Shown here in pieces: positions 43,933 through 52,738 of a DNA stretch of 64,000 nucleotides. The DNA is from [Anoxybacillus] calidus (GTDB lineage Bacteria; Bacillota; Bacilli; Bacillales; Anoxybacillaceae). The stretch is taken from contig NZ_JACDUU010000001.1 of NCBI RefSeq assembly GCF_013760845.1, positions 714,082 through 778,081 on the forward strand, read 5' to 3'. The notes under the pieces were generated by a model, which made no database searches, was not told the origin of the DNA, and saw nothing but the letters and a program-made list of their open reading frames with translations. Every line of letters starts with the position of its first letter. Within the stretch, counting starts at the first letter, position 1. Made by a program: the position numbers and the translations under genes.

Positions 43933-44125
43933 AAATTATCAATCCTTTGGTTACTTTTTAGTTAATGTATATCATTTCCGAAAGGGTAGTCTTTTAAGTT
44001 CACTTATGCACTCATTCTGCGTTTGGCAACACGTTCTTAACAAGACATCGAAATTATAAAAATCTAGGAACAACATTTTGAATGAATTACTTAGATAATG
44101 TCTCTGCATACACTTTGACTAACTG

Positions 44126-44164
44126 AAGCATTACTTCCACAAGCAGGAAGTAATGCTTTTTTAT
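44126..44164 (+). terminator. Intrinsic terminator after the ars operon
   Basis: AAGCATTACTTCC pairs with GGAAGTAATGCTT and TTTT follows. It is about 200 bases behind arsC; the interval 43933-44125 shows no gene. Confidence 0.88.
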
Positions 44165-44242
44165 TGAAGTAAAGGAGCAATTAAAAGGAATTTTTTTATA
44201 AAGAGAGAATCATTGATTAATAGATTTTAGGGAGGGAAAATT

Positions 44243-44803
44243 ATGTTATTTCCGACACTTGAAACAGAACGGTTGTATCTAGTAGAAATAAGTCAACAAT
44301 ATAGTCAAAAATATTATGAAATTATGTCATTAGATGAGGTAACAAGATACTATGGTATGGAAAATCTTAAAAATGTAGAAGAGGCAGTGAAGATGATTGA
44401 TTCATTTAAAAATACTTTCTTAAGTAAACGTGGCATTCGTTGGGGGATGATCCTAAAAGGAAATCAAGAATTTATTGGAACATTAGGATTAAATAATTTG
44501 AATCTTGCGAATAAAAGGACAGAAATTGGTTATGAAATACATCCTGATTATTGGAGAAAAGGTTTTACTTCTGAAGCTGTTAAAGAAGTGTTACGTTATT
44601 GTTTTGAAAACTTAGACTTGTATCGAATCGGAGCTGTAACATATCCAGATAACATTGCTTCATCTTCTTTATTAAAGAAATTAGGTTTTAAAGAAGAAGG
44701 GAGATTACGCGGTTATTTTTATCAAAAAAATCAAATTCATGATGCTTTCATTTTTTCACTGTTAAAAACAGAATGGTTAGCATTATATGGGAACGACAAA
44801 TAA
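44243..44803 (+). CDS. RimJ/RimL-type GNAT acetyltransferase
   Basis: 186 residues. LETERLYLVEIS at the start, IGYEIHPDYWRKGFTSEAVKEVLRYCFENL (about 96-125) with the acetyl-CoA loop, and NIASSSLLKKLGFKEEGRLRGYFYQKNQIHDAFIFSLLKTEW at the end are typical of ribosomal-protein-alanine acetyltransferase-like enzymes. GGGAGGG precedes ATG 44243. The acceptor is not predictable. Confidence 0.9.
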   Translation: MLFPTLETERLYLVEISQQYSQKYYEIMSLDEVTRYYGMENLKNVEEAVKMIDSFKNTFLSKRGIRWGMILKGNQEFIGTLGLNNLNLANKRTEIGYEIHPDYWRKGFTSEAVKEVLRYCFENLDLYRIGAVTYPDNIASSSLLKKLGFKEEGRLRGYFYQKNQIHDAFIFSLLKTEWLALYGNDK

Positions 44804-44858
44804 TTTTTTGAATCTGTATCTAGCTGATTAGATAAAGGAAAACGGATGGAAAAACAAA

Positions 44859-44970
44859 AAGAGGCTGGCCCAACGTAAAGCCCTCACAACACAGGACAAC
44901 ACATTGGATCAATGAACAATATATTGTAAAATGCAAGTGAGGTTATTCGCTTATGGGTCAGCCCATTTTA
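44859..44970. repeat. Hairpin repeat, copy B
   Basis: Outer arms GAGGCTGGCCCA (44861-44872) and TGGGTCAGCCC (44954-44964), inner CCTCAC/GTGAGG. It is related to copy A at 1499-1618, with matching outer arms (one C-to-U wobble), a conserved ACAACACA box and a similar length. It lies between convergent genes and may terminate both. Confidence 0.7.
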
Positions 44971-45079
44971 CATGACAATAAACGATTGTATTGATTGTCA
45001 GGTCAGCCTTTTGCAATCGGGATTTAAATATCTGTTTTGTATACCCCTTCCAAAAATATTTAGTCAGACGGACAAAGCA

Positions 45080-45715
45080 TTAAAAGTTTTTAGCTACTTC
45101 TTGGGCTTGTTTTATTGCTTTTTCTTTAATACCTTCAGCTTCGTTAGGGAATTGCGCCATACCTTCCACGATAATCGATTGAACATCTGTAATTCCGATA
45201 AAACCGAGCACAGCTTTCAAATAACGGTCTCCAAACTCCATTTCTTTCATTGGAGCCTCTGAATAAATTCCCCCGCGTGCTTGAATATGTACCGCTTTTT
45301 TACCCGTTAATAAGCCCACAGGTCCATTTTCTGTATATTTAAATGTTTTACCTGCAATACAAATCGTATCAATATAAGCTTTCATTTTTGGTGGAAAGCT
45401 GAAATTCCACATTGGAGTAACAAATACGTATTTATCAGCCTCGATAAACTGATCAGTTAATTGGCTGATTCGACTTACTTTGGCTTTTTCATCTGCGCTT
45501 AACTGGTCAAACGCATGTCCTTGTTGAAGTTTACCCCAACCATTAAATACATCCGTATCGATGTATGGAATGTCTGTTTGGTAAAGGTCTAATTCCACTA
45601 TTTCATCTTGTGGATTTTGTTGTTTGTAAGCATTTAAAAATGCTCTGCCGACAGATAAACTGAAAGATTGGTCTTCTGGTTTTGGATTTGCAGTAATATA
45701 CAGTAATTTTGCCAT
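45080..45715 (-). CDS. azoR: FMN-dependent NADH-azoreductase
   Basis: A 211-residue flavodoxin-fold azoreductase/quinone reductase. [18 protein letters not shown] (8-25) is the FMN phosphate loop; [37 protein letters not shown] is the family core. AAGGAG is 7-8 bases before ATG 45715. B. subtilis AzoR1 and AzoR2 detoxify azo dyes and quinones and are repressed by YodB or MhqR; a palindromic TACTN7AGTA site upstream and a YodB homologue nearby point to YodB control. Confidence 0.95.
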   Translation of the reverse strand: MAKLLYITANPKPEDQSFSLSVGRAFLNAYKQQNPQDEIVELDLYQTDIPYIDTDVFNGWGKLQQGHAFDQLSADEKAKVSRISQLTDQFIEADKYVFVTPMWNFSFPPKMKAYIDTICIAGKTFKYTENGPVGLLTGKKAVHIQARGGIYSEAPMKEMEFGDRYLKAVLGFIGITDVQSIIVEGMAQFPNEAEGIKEKAIKQAQEVAKNF

Positions 45716-45847
45716 TTTTATTCTCCTTTTCTTGTTGAATATAGAAGTCATGGATTATATTTCTCCAAAAAGCTAATATCATTCCATAAGCAGTTAAGAA
45801 TAGTACGGAAGGGGTATTCAACACAATACTATAATAAAACCACTTAC

Positions 45848-45864
45848 TTACTTTTGTAAAGTAA
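45848..45864 (-). promoter_or_regulatory. YodB-type operator upstream of azoR
   Basis: TTACTTTTGTAAAGTAA is a 17-bp perfect palindrome fitting TACTN7AGTA, about 133 bases upstream of the azoR start. On the minus strand TTTACA and TATTAT lie around it and may be the promoter. Confidence 0.6.
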
Positions 45865-46011
45865 TATGACTTTTTTAAACCTATATGAAAGGACATTATT
45901 TGTTTTATTGCTAATTTTCGACGTCGCATGATGACGTGTGAGCATTTGGTACTTTAATGAAATTCAGGAGAACAATGATTGAAGTTGGGTCTGCAACCTA
46001 AAACAAGAATA

Positions 46012-46050
46012 AAAAAGGCTGCTGTGTTACTAATAACAGAGCAGCTTTTT
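46012..46050 (+). terminator. Intrinsic-terminator-like hairpin
   Basis: AGGCTGCTGTGTTA pairs with TAACAGAGCAGCTTT, then TT. No plus-strand gene ends before it. Confidence 0.6.
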
Positions 46051-46217
46051 AGTATCCATACTATTTACATACCAACTACGAGAATTTGGATTGAGATTAG
46101 AAATTTTTAATTAGGTAGGAGGAAAATTACAAAATTATAGGGGATATTGTGTATGATAGAATCATTTTTTGTATTTATCACAAAAAATATATGTACTAGA
46201 AAGGAGGGGAAGGGACG

Positions 46218-46367
46218 ATGTTTGATTATAGAGAAGACATTCCGCTTGATGGCATTACTAACTATCAAGAAATCGTAACAAACAGTGAACAAACGAATCA
46301 GAAAGAAACGATACCTTATCCGTTTGAATACGGTAAGGATATTCCATTGAATGATTTTACGGAATGA
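46218..46367 (+). CDS. Small hypothetical protein with internal repeat (49 aa)
   Basis: Begins MFDYREDIPLDGIT and ends EYGKDIPLNDFTE: the motif Y-x-x-D-I-P-L-(D/N)-x-x-T occurs at both ends with a polar linker. AAGGAGGGG lies upstream of ATG 46218. Acidic, no membrane segment, no recognised family. It lies between azoR and yodB. Confidence 0.6.
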   Translation: MFDYREDIPLDGITNYQEIVTNSEQTNQKETIPYPFEYGKDIPLNDFTE

Positions 46368-46413
46368 ACTTTTCCCACAGAGGGATGGAGACTTCTCGGA
46401 AAAATGTTAAATG

Positions 46414-46456
46414 ATTAAGTAAAACCTGGCATTTAACACGCTAGGTTTTACTTAAT
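46414..46456. terminator. Bidirectional terminator
   Basis: ATTAAGTAAAACCT pairs with AGGTTTTACTTAAT. It lies between the convergent 49-residue gene and yodB. Confidence 0.75.
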
Positions 46457-46474
46457 ATAATTTGTGTGAATTTT

Positions 46475-46816
46475 CTAATCTTTATTTATCTCAACAGGAA
46501 AATCATCCTCGCTAAAACTATGCTCTGCCCATTGATGAATAGCAGAGATAATCGGTTCCATTTGTTTTCCTCTTTCTGTTAATTCATATACAACCCGAAC
46601 CGGAACTTCAGGATATACTTGCCGTTTCACAATTCCCCATTTTTCTAGTTCCTTTAATCTTTCCGAAAGTAACTTTCCGCTAATCGGTAAGCATGATTCC
46701 AACTGTCCAAATCGTTGAGGGCCATTAAGAAGCACATAAATAATAAGTCCCATCCAGCGTTTTCCTAATAATTGCATCGCCGCTTCAATTTTGGGGCATA
46801 ATTCCATTTTTCCCAT
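46475..46816 (-). CDS. yodB: HxlR/DUF24-family redox repressor (YodB-like)
   Basis: 113-residue winged-helix repressor. A conserved cysteine close to the N-terminus (MGKMELCPKIEAA, Cys 7) corresponds to Cys 6 of YodB/CatR, which senses quinones and diamide by thiol modification. LLGKRWMGLIIYVLLNGPQRFGQLE and LSERLKELEKWGIVKRQVYPEVPVRVVYELT are the family DNA-binding region. GAGGTGA precedes ATG 46816. A second Cys (ESCLP, 44) is not typical. It is divergent from the nitroreductase gene. Confidence 0.9.
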   Translation of the reverse strand: MGKMELCPKIEAAMQLLGKRWMGLIIYVLLNGPQRFGQLESCLPISGKLLSERLKELEKWGIVKRQVYPEVPVRVVYELTERGKQMEPIISAIHQWAEHSFSEDDFPVEINKD

Positions 46817-46836
46817 AAACGTCACCTCTTCATTAT

Positions 46837-46864
46837 ATTATATAACAAAAGAGTTGACGTTCAA
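46837..46864 (-). promoter_or_regulatory. Promoter of yodB
   Basis: On the minus strand TTGAAC (46859-46864), 16 bp, TATAAT (46837-46842). The -35 is embedded in the palindrome GTTGACGTTCAAC. Confidence 0.65.
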
Positions 46865-46897
46865 CATGTTACAATGATAAAGTAATTTTAATAATTA

Positions 46898-46917
46898 TAC
46901 TTAATTACTAAAAGTAA
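46898..46917. promoter_or_regulatory. TTACT/AGTAA operator near yodB
   Basis: TACTTAATTACTAAAAGTAA matches the site in front of the nitroreductase gene at 17 of 20 positions. It contains the palindrome TTACT-AAA-AGTAA. It lies upstream of the yodB -35. Confidence 0.6.
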
Positions 46918-47145
46918 CTAAATATTCAAAAATATGCATTGTTAGTTAAATTCGTAGTAAAATGGACAAAGACCTCTCTTTTTAGATTTTCTTATGGCAG
47001 ACGCTGTATGAAATGTTGGAGAAGATTTTTATATTGCTCGAGAAATTATTATAGGTTCAAGATGATTTTCTCTCGAATGCTTAAAACTTGACTCCTGTGG
47101 AATTCTAATTTTAATATGATAAAGCAAAATAAACTTACTAAAAGA

Positions 47146-47165
47146 TACTTTATTACTATTAGTAA
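47146..47165. promoter_or_regulatory. TTACT/AGTAA operator in front of yodC
   Basis: TACTTTATTACTATTAGTAA, containing the perfect palindrome TTACT-ATT-AGTAA, 24 bases before the nitroreductase start. It is well placed for repression by the YodB-like protein. Confidence 0.65.
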
Positions 47166-47189
47166 TAGATTAACATCGGAGGAATGCAC

Positions 47190-47825
47190 ATGACAACGAA
47201 TGTAACAAACACAAAAGATGTTTTTACTGTCATTAACGAGCGAAGTTCAGTTCGTAAGTATAATCCATCTATTGAAATTTCGGAGAATGAATTAAAGGAA
47301 ATTATTGAGGCAGCCGGCAAAGCTCCGTCTGCTTGGAATTTGCAACATTGGCACTTTGTTGTAATCAAAGGAGATAAAGCACAAAATCGTCTATTGCCAA
47401 TTGCTTACAATCAAAAACAAATTGTTGAAGCATCTGCGGTGATTGCTGTATTAGGTGATCTTGAAGCAAATAAAAACACAGATGCTGTGTATAATCCTTT
47501 AGTAGAAGCGGGTTATATGACAGCTGAAGTTAAAGAAACGCTTGCCGGACAAATTGCTGGAGCTTATGAGAATCGTCAATATGCACGTGACGCTGCATTT
47601 AGTAATGCTTCATTAGCGGCAATGCAATTGATGCTTGCGGCGAAAGCAAAAGGATGGGATACTTGCGCAATCGGCGGCTTTAATGCCGAACAATTCGTCA
47701 ATGAATTTAACATTCCAAAGCGCTACATTCCAGTGATGCTTATTACGATTGGAAAGGCTGCAGCACCTGCTCACAAATCCAATCGTCTTCCGATTGACGC
47801 CATTACAACATGGATCGAAAATTAA
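47190..47825 (+). CDS. yodC: Nitroreductase (YodC-like)
   Basis: 211-residue FMN-dependent NAD(P)H nitroreductase. INERSSVRKYNPSIEISENEL binds the FMN phosphate and EAAGKAPSAWNLQHWHFVVIKG is the second flavin segment; KGWDTCAIGGFN is the late loop. GGAGG stands 7 bases before ATG 47190 (ATG 47184 is closer). In B. subtilis YodC is repressed by YodB; here the divergent yodB and shared operators support the same regulon. Confidence 0.93.
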   Translation: MTTNVTNTKDVFTVINERSSVRKYNPSIEISENELKEIIEAAGKAPSAWNLQHWHFVVIKGDKAQNRLLPIAYNQKQIVEASAVIAVLGDLEANKNTDAVYNPLVEAGYMTAEVKETLAGQIAGAYENRQYARDAAFSNASLAAMQLMLAAKAKGWDTCAIGGFNAEQFVNEFNIPKRYIPVMLITIGKAAAPAHKSNRLPIDAITTWIEN

Positions 47826-47827
47826 TC

Positions 47828-47864
47828 AAGAAGCCAAACACTTGATGTGTTTGGCTTCTTTGTT
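47828..47864 (+). terminator. Intrinsic terminator of yodC
   Basis: AAGAAGCCAAACA pairs with TGTTTGGCTTCTT. Confidence 0.85.
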
Positions 47865-47989
47865 TCATGGCTATAGAATGTATGGAAGTATGAAAGAGAA
47901 GCAACAGTATATCTTAATTATTAGCTATGTGGTGGTATTATTCGATTGTTCAATTATGACAGTAAACTAAATTTAGAAATTTGCACAGC

Positions 47990-48022
47990 AGCGATACTTG
48001 GAAAGCAGTATCGCTTTTTTTC
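47990..48022 (+). terminator. Second intrinsic terminator
   Basis: AGCGATACT pairs with AGTATCGCT, followed by a long T run. The interval 47865-47989 holds no recognised gene. Confidence 0.85.
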
Positions 48023-48137
48023 GTTTAGTTGACATAGTTTTTTTCTGTAATTTTAAACAGAATTTACACTTTGATTTTATTGTACAAATTTTAGTAATCA
48101 TGCTAATATTTATAAAAATTATAGAGGTAGGTTTGAT

Positions 48138-48400
48138 TATGAATTCATTGGAATCCTAAAAGACTGATCTGTTCCTGATTTTTCAACGTTTGTGTTAGTG
48201 GATATGGACCCGACACAATTTTTATCAAACGGGAAATTCAGTCGATACAGAGGCGTATGTGATGGCACCAAGAGAGCTAGATTTTATCGCATTAGAATAT
48301 ATTTTCGACTCATGAGGAAGAACAATCTTGGAAGGAAAATACGTACCTAAGAGTATCTTAAGAAAGAGAATTTCTTGAGAATGTAGCGGAAAATTTATGA
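48138..48400 (+). pseudogene. Decayed unidentified gene
   Basis: AGAGGTAGG and ATG 48140 open a frame that stops after seven codons. Further on, TGNSVDTEAYVMAPRELDFIALEYIFDS in another frame has the look of real coding sequence. The pieces do not join. Family not recognised. Confidence 0.35.
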
Positions 48401-48439
48401 GTTACAAGGTAGCGAACTTCAATGATGAGGTGAAAATGA

Positions 48440-49689
48440 TTGATAAATCCTATACGTCGGAAACATCCGTCTTTACTTTTAATCAGTGTCGGAATTTCTA
48501 ATCTAGGTGACTGGATTTACTTTATTGCTCTTAATCTGATGGTATTAAATATGACAAATTCCCCAACGGCAGTCGCTGGTCTCTATATTCTTAAACCAAT
48601 TGCGGATATATTAACAACGTTTTGGGCTGGGAGCGTTATCGATCGTTTGAATAAACGGCGTATTATGATCATTCTTGATTTACTCAGAGCTTTACTAGTT
48701 GGAATGATTCCATTCGTTCAATCCATCTGGTCGATTTATGCTTTCGTTCTAATGATTCATATGGCAAGTTCTTTTTTAGTCCAACTTCCACTACTTATAT
48801 GACGCAGCTCATCCCGCCAAACCATCGCAAACGATTTAATTCGTTACATCATTTAATGACATCTGGTGCATTCTTATTAGGTCCAGGTATAGCTGGCTTA
48901 TTGTTTATTGTAGGAAGCCCTATCATTGCCATCTATATGAATGCTTTATCGTTTTTGATTTCCGCCATTATTCTATTTTTTCTGCCGAATCTCGAGACAA
49001 CGCAAATGAATGCAGATGATCATTCGTTGTCATTTAAGATTTTATTAGCAGACTGGAAGGAAGTGTTAAAATACACTCGGCAAGCAAAATATATGATGTG
49101 CGTTTATTTTTTATTTAACAGTTGTATAGTACTAGCAACAGCAATCGATTCACAAGAAGTTGTTTTTACACGCCAAGTGTTACACCTCTCTGAGTCTAGT
49201 TATGGTGTGCTTGTTAGTATAGCTGGAGCGGGGGTGGTTGTAGGTTCTTTAATGAACTCGATTATTGTCAAATGGTTACAAACACGTTTTCTAATCGGTG
49301 TTGGTACTACTTTCATTGCAATCGGTTATCTTATCTATGCCTTCTTTACAACGTTTTTTATGGCAGCGGTCGGTTTCTTTTTATTAGCATTCTTTCTGTC
49401 TTTTGCGAATACCGGCTTCTTGACATTTTATCAAAACAATATCCCAGTGGATATGATGGGGAGAGTCAGTAGTGTGTTCGGAATGTTCTTAGCGATTTTA
49501 CAGATTGCAGCCACATTGGCAATCGGTTTTACAGGTGATTTATTATCTGTAAGAATGGTGGTTGTATTCGGTTCTGTAGCCATGTTCATCCTTGCTTTCA
49601 TATTATTTTGGATGACTTTACTACCATCAAAAGGAAAGTATTATAGAGATATTCAAGAGCAGCCGTTTAACGTAATGAATTCTGGATAG
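48440..49689 (+). pseudogene. MFS transporter with frameshift in a T tract
   Basis: Two frames (48440-48802 and 48799-49689) together encode a 12-helix major-facilitator protein of about 415 residues: ISNLGDWIYFIALNLMVLNMTNSPTAVAGLYILKP, then DRLNKRRIMIILDLLRA, then TTYMTQLIPPNHRKRFNSLHHLMTSGAFLLGPGIAGLL. TTG start with GAGGTGA upstream. The frames separate at TTTTTT (48772-48777): one more T restores a continuous protein (SSFFSPTSTTYMTQ). A real inactivation, phase variation or sequencing error are all possible. Confidence 0.8.
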
Positions 49690-49706
49690 TTTTATGGCAT
49701 GAACAA

Positions 49707-49739
49707 ACCCTCGGATTTAATAGAATTCGGGGGCTTTTT
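49707..49739 (+). terminator. Probable terminator of the MFS gene
   Basis: CCCTCGGATT faces GAATTCGGGGG (imperfect) with TTTTT behind. Confidence 0.6.
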
Positions 49740-49902
49740 GATTGCTGATAAGATGATTGATGTAAAATAAAAAGGAATATACAATGCATCATTTGAACTG
49801 TATTTCGCTTTCAACAATAAATAACATTTAATGTTAAATGAATAGATAAAGAAAATTACATTTATGTACGAAAAGGTTGCTTAAAGACAAATTCTATTCA
49901 AG

Positions 49903-49936
49903 AAAAACCCTTTGATATTCAAAGGGTTTTTTCCTT
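49903..49936 (+). terminator. Intrinsic terminator
   Basis: AAAAACCCTTTG pairs with CAAAGGGTTTTT, then TT. No gene recognised between this and the preceding terminator. Confidence 0.85.
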
Positions 49937-50100
49937 TTTATAAATCAAAAAGAAGCATTTTACTGTTTTATCGATTATTAGGGGCAAGAACAATTATTTG
50001 AAAACGCGGAAAGTATCTTGGAGTAAGAGACTATCCATTTGGATGGTTAGAACATAGAATGAATAAAATTACCAATCTAGGTGAAGGAAGGGAGCCTGTT

Positions 50101-50345
50101 TTGGAAAGAGTATTGAGCAACAGATATAAAAATTTTCATCCTCGATGGGGCCGTGGAAACGATGATCCAGCAATCGAACTTATTAATAGCGGCGGTTTAA
50201 AAAGTTGTAATGGATAGCATGACTTCATAAAGCAAATTCATGAGAAATATCTAAAAGCGGGTGCTGACATTATAGCCAACATGTTTCGGGCAACGAGTAA
50301 CGTTTTGACGGAATATGGGTTACAAAAACGCACTGAAAAGACTGA
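50101..50345 (+). pseudogene. Homocysteine S-methyltransferase fragment
   Basis: TTG 50101 with AAGGAAGGGAG upstream opens LERVLSNRYKN; a frame change then gives KIFILDGAVETMIQQSNL (family motif ILDGAMGT), and later IHEKYLKAGADIIANMFRATSNVLTEYGLQ (motif YxxAGADIIxTNTF). The zinc-binding C-terminal part is absent and several stops intervene. It is a remnant of a MetH/YitJ-type N-terminal domain. Confidence 0.7.
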
Positions 50346-50366
50346 TTGAAACAAGGAGTGATGAGT

Positions 50367-51341
50367 ATGAATCAACTGATTTGGATGGCCGTTGGTGCCG
50401 GGATCGTTCTCTTTGTTGAAGTATTATACTGGCTTTATTGGCGGTATTTGGGTACCGGGTCTATCAGGGATTATATCAACGAGGATCAGGAGCCGAAAGG
50501 AAAATATCGGATCATACGAAAATTTAAGACTCCCACCCAACGGATTGCTCTCGTCGATTATAATGGAGAAATGTGGATTTATAGCAATGGCGACGTCATG
50601 TTTAGTACAACGGTTGGCGAGAATGTGTATGCTGATATGATTGTACACATTCCGATGGCAGCTGCACGCAAGCGAAAAAATGTTCTGATCATCGGTGGTG
50701 GTGGTGGAATAACAACCCGCGAGGCACTTCGTTATCTCGATGTGGAGAAGATTACCACTGTCGACATCGATGACGTCATGATTGATTTTGGTAAAAATCT
50801 GGACGCTTTGGTCAAATTTAATAAAGGCTCCTTGAATCATCCTAAAGTTCAGACCGTTATTGAAGACGGTAGAAGATTTGTGGAAAACCATTCAGCAAAG
50901 TGGGATGTCATTATCATCGACATTCCCGAGCCAACTGACCAATGTCCCCAGCTTTCCCGTCTCTTCAGCCGGGAGTTTTATAGTCTCTTAAAAGAAAGGT
51001 TGGAACCGGAGGGGGCAATCACCATAGCCTGTTCTACTGTCTCGTGGATGCCCAGGTACTTCTGGAGTATCCAAGCGACTCTTAAAAAAGCGGGGTTCCA
51101 TGTACTACCATACCATAATTTCGTTCTGGAAGACGGGGAGGACTGGGGATTTTGCCTAGCCACAAAATTCCCAGTGAAACCAGACGACTTGCATATGTTG
51201 GTTCCGACACGTTATCTGACTCGTGAACGATTGAAGGACATGTTTCACATGCCGTTTTATCTTGCAAATGGTCAGAATAAAGGGGAAATCCAAACAGACA
51301 ACAACACGGTGTTGCTTGATATTGTGAATGAATCTTTTTGA
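50367..51341 (+). CDS. Membrane-anchored spermidine-synthase-like protein
   Basis: 324 residues. One N-terminal membrane helix (about 5-22), then a polyamine aminopropyltransferase domain: VLIIGGGGGITTREALRY (about 103-120), TVDIDDVMIDFGK, and DVIIIDIPEPTDQCPQLSRLFSREFYSLL, where Asp is at the catalytic position. The enzyme would move an aminopropyl group, or act as a related methyltransferase-fold transferase. AAGGAG is 8 bases before ATG 50367. The gene is visibly richer in G+C than its neighbours and lies beside remnants, which suggests transfer. No speD nearby. Confidence 0.82.
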   Translation: MNQLIWMAVGAGIVLFVEVLYWLYWRYLGTGSIRDYINEDQEPKGKYRIIRKFKTPTQRIALVDYNGEMWIYSNGDVMFSTTVGENVYADMIVHIPMAAARKRKNVLIIGGGGGITTREALRYLDVEKITTVDIDDVMIDFGKNLDALVKFNKGSLNHPKVQTVIEDGRRFVENHSAKWDVIIIDIPEPTDQCPQLSRLFSREFYSLLKERLEPEGAITIACSTVSWMPRYFWSIQATLKKAGFHVLPYHNFVLEDGEDWGFCLATKFPVKPDDLHMLVPTRYLTRERLKDMFHMPFYLANGQNKGEIQTDNNTVLLDIVNESF

Positions 51342-51379
51342 GATTAAGCAGCAGACTACTAAACATGCTAAAACATACT

Positions 51380-51410
51380 AAACCCTTCCATTCGATGGAG
51401 GGTTTCATTT
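51380..51410 (+). terminator. Terminator of the spermidine-synthase-like gene
   Basis: AAACCCTTCCAT pairs with ATGGAGGGTTT around TCG, then CATTTT. Confidence 0.75.
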
Positions 51411-51466
51411 TACATAAACCACTGAGAAGACTCCCAAAAATCAAGGTTTATATTTTAGAGTTTATA

Positions 51467-51502
51467 TAAAATAAAACTATGTTCTAAATAATCAATAAAA
51501 TA
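51467..51502. repeat. 36-bp dispersed repeat, copy 2
   Basis: Identical over 36 bases to 57681-57716 and similar to 25229-25260. Core CTATGTTCTAAATAAT. It is followed by about 230 bases with no recognised gene (51503-51730), where the frames are broken. Confidence 0.75.
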
Positions 51503-51798
51503 TTTAAGGGAATTCAACAAGAGAACAATCGACTTTACTAGGGATGAATCAATGAAACGGACATAGTTGATACGGAGGTTGTTCGATGATTCTAGTCCGT
51601 ATTTATTCGGTTTAAAATTCTTTGAGATATTAGAAAAATATTGAAACGAACAATTCGAAGAGCTAATAAATAGATGAAGCAAATCACCTGAAATACTTAA
51701 AGGGAATCTATTTCACTTAAGAATCTTTTGGAAGGAGAATTCTACTATTTGGCAAAATACTATATATAAATGTAAAATTTAGGAATGTAGGTGCGGAG

Positions 51799-52233
51799 AT
51801 GAAGTGGTTATGGATGATCTTGACTGTAATAGCAGGGATGGCAACGTCTGTTCAAGCTGGAGTAAATGGTGGTCTTGGAAAAAGAATTGGTGTCATGGAA
51901 GGTGCATTCGTATCGTTTCTGATTGGAGCGATGGCGTTATTTCTATTTCAATTGTTTTTCGGAAAAGGTAACTTACTTCAAATGTTTTCCGTTCCAAAGT
52001 GGCAATTACTTGGCGGCTTACTAGGTGCTTTTTACGTTTTCATCATGGTACTTGTTGTACCAAAAATTGGGGTTGCAACGGCTATAATAGCTATTATCGT
52101 CGGACAATTAGTGATGAGTTCTATTATCGATCACTTTGGCTTGCTTGGTGGAACGCAAATCCCGTTTGATATCAAGAGAATGATAGGAATTGTTTTATTA
52201 TTTAGTGCTTTATTTTTATTTTATAAAAAATAA
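51799..52233 (+). CDS. YdcZ-type DMT-family membrane protein
   Basis: 144 residues, five hydrophobic helices, of the DUF606/YdcZ family in the drug/metabolite transporter superfamily. GMATSVQAGVNGGLGKRIG (about 13-31) and ATAIIAIIVGQLVMSSIIDHFG (near 94-115) are family motifs. Such proteins usually occur as pairs or homodimers; only one is here. A weak GGAG lies right before ATG 51799. Substrate unknown. Confidence 0.85.
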   Translation: MKWLWMILTVIAGMATSVQAGVNGGLGKRIGVMEGAFVSFLIGAMALFLFQLFFGKGNLLQMFSVPKWQLLGGLLGAFYVFIMVLVVPKIGVATAIIAIIVGQLVMSSIIDHFGLLGGTQIPFDIKRMIGIVLLFSALFLFYKK

Positions 52234-52439
52234 TGTTTCTCTACTAACGGGTGGATGTAAATATTTTTAGTGAAGAATTTTTATTCAGTTAACTGCCGAT
52301 ACTTAAATGAGGTGTCGCCTTTTTAATTTGATTACGGACAGATAAGTGATATGTTCAAGTGCTGATGATCATGATAAGATTAGTTCAATTTATATGGTAG
52401 GTGTAAGATATATAGGTGAAAAGAAATATCTCATCATGT

Positions 52440-52571
52440 CTAAACAAAAGACTGCAGTACGGTCAAGGAATGGGGAAAAAGGTTGCGAAACCACTAGCAG
52501 ATGACGAATTTACAGTAGCCCTAAGTGATATCAATGAAGTTCACAGACTTCTAGTAAAACCCGTTAATTGA
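52440..52571 (+). pseudogene. Short-chain dehydrogenase N-terminal fragment
   Basis: YGQGMGKKVAKPLADDEFTVALSDINEV is the nucleotide-binding start (GxGxG) and second strand of an SDR enzyme, similar to diacetyl/acetoin reductases. The frame ends at 52571 and the catalytic YxxxK part is absent. Confidence 0.6.
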
Positions 52572-52738
52572 TATATAACTTTTGGCTTATAAATCAAATC
52601 ATCAAAAAGTAGACTAAAGAATCTATTTTGTGGGACATGTTTATGATATAGTTTATTTACAGAAAGTTCAGATTTTTTATTCAGTTGTCGGTGGAGTTGT
52701 ACCTGTTTTAGCCATTTCATTTTTTAGGAGGGATTAGT

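Noticed and set aside
44972-45262. Plus-strand frame over the azoR 3' end
   Set aside because: A shadow of azoR on the opposite strand with non-protein-like composition.
45603-45929. Minus-strand frame upstream of azoR
   Set aside because: It overlaps azoR and its operator in another frame and has no recognisable domain or ribosome binding site.
51503-51730. Coding gene between the dispersed repeat and the YdcZ gene
   Set aside because: Short protein-like stretches occur (for example YLFGLKFFEILEKY), but stops interrupt all frames and no family is recognisable.
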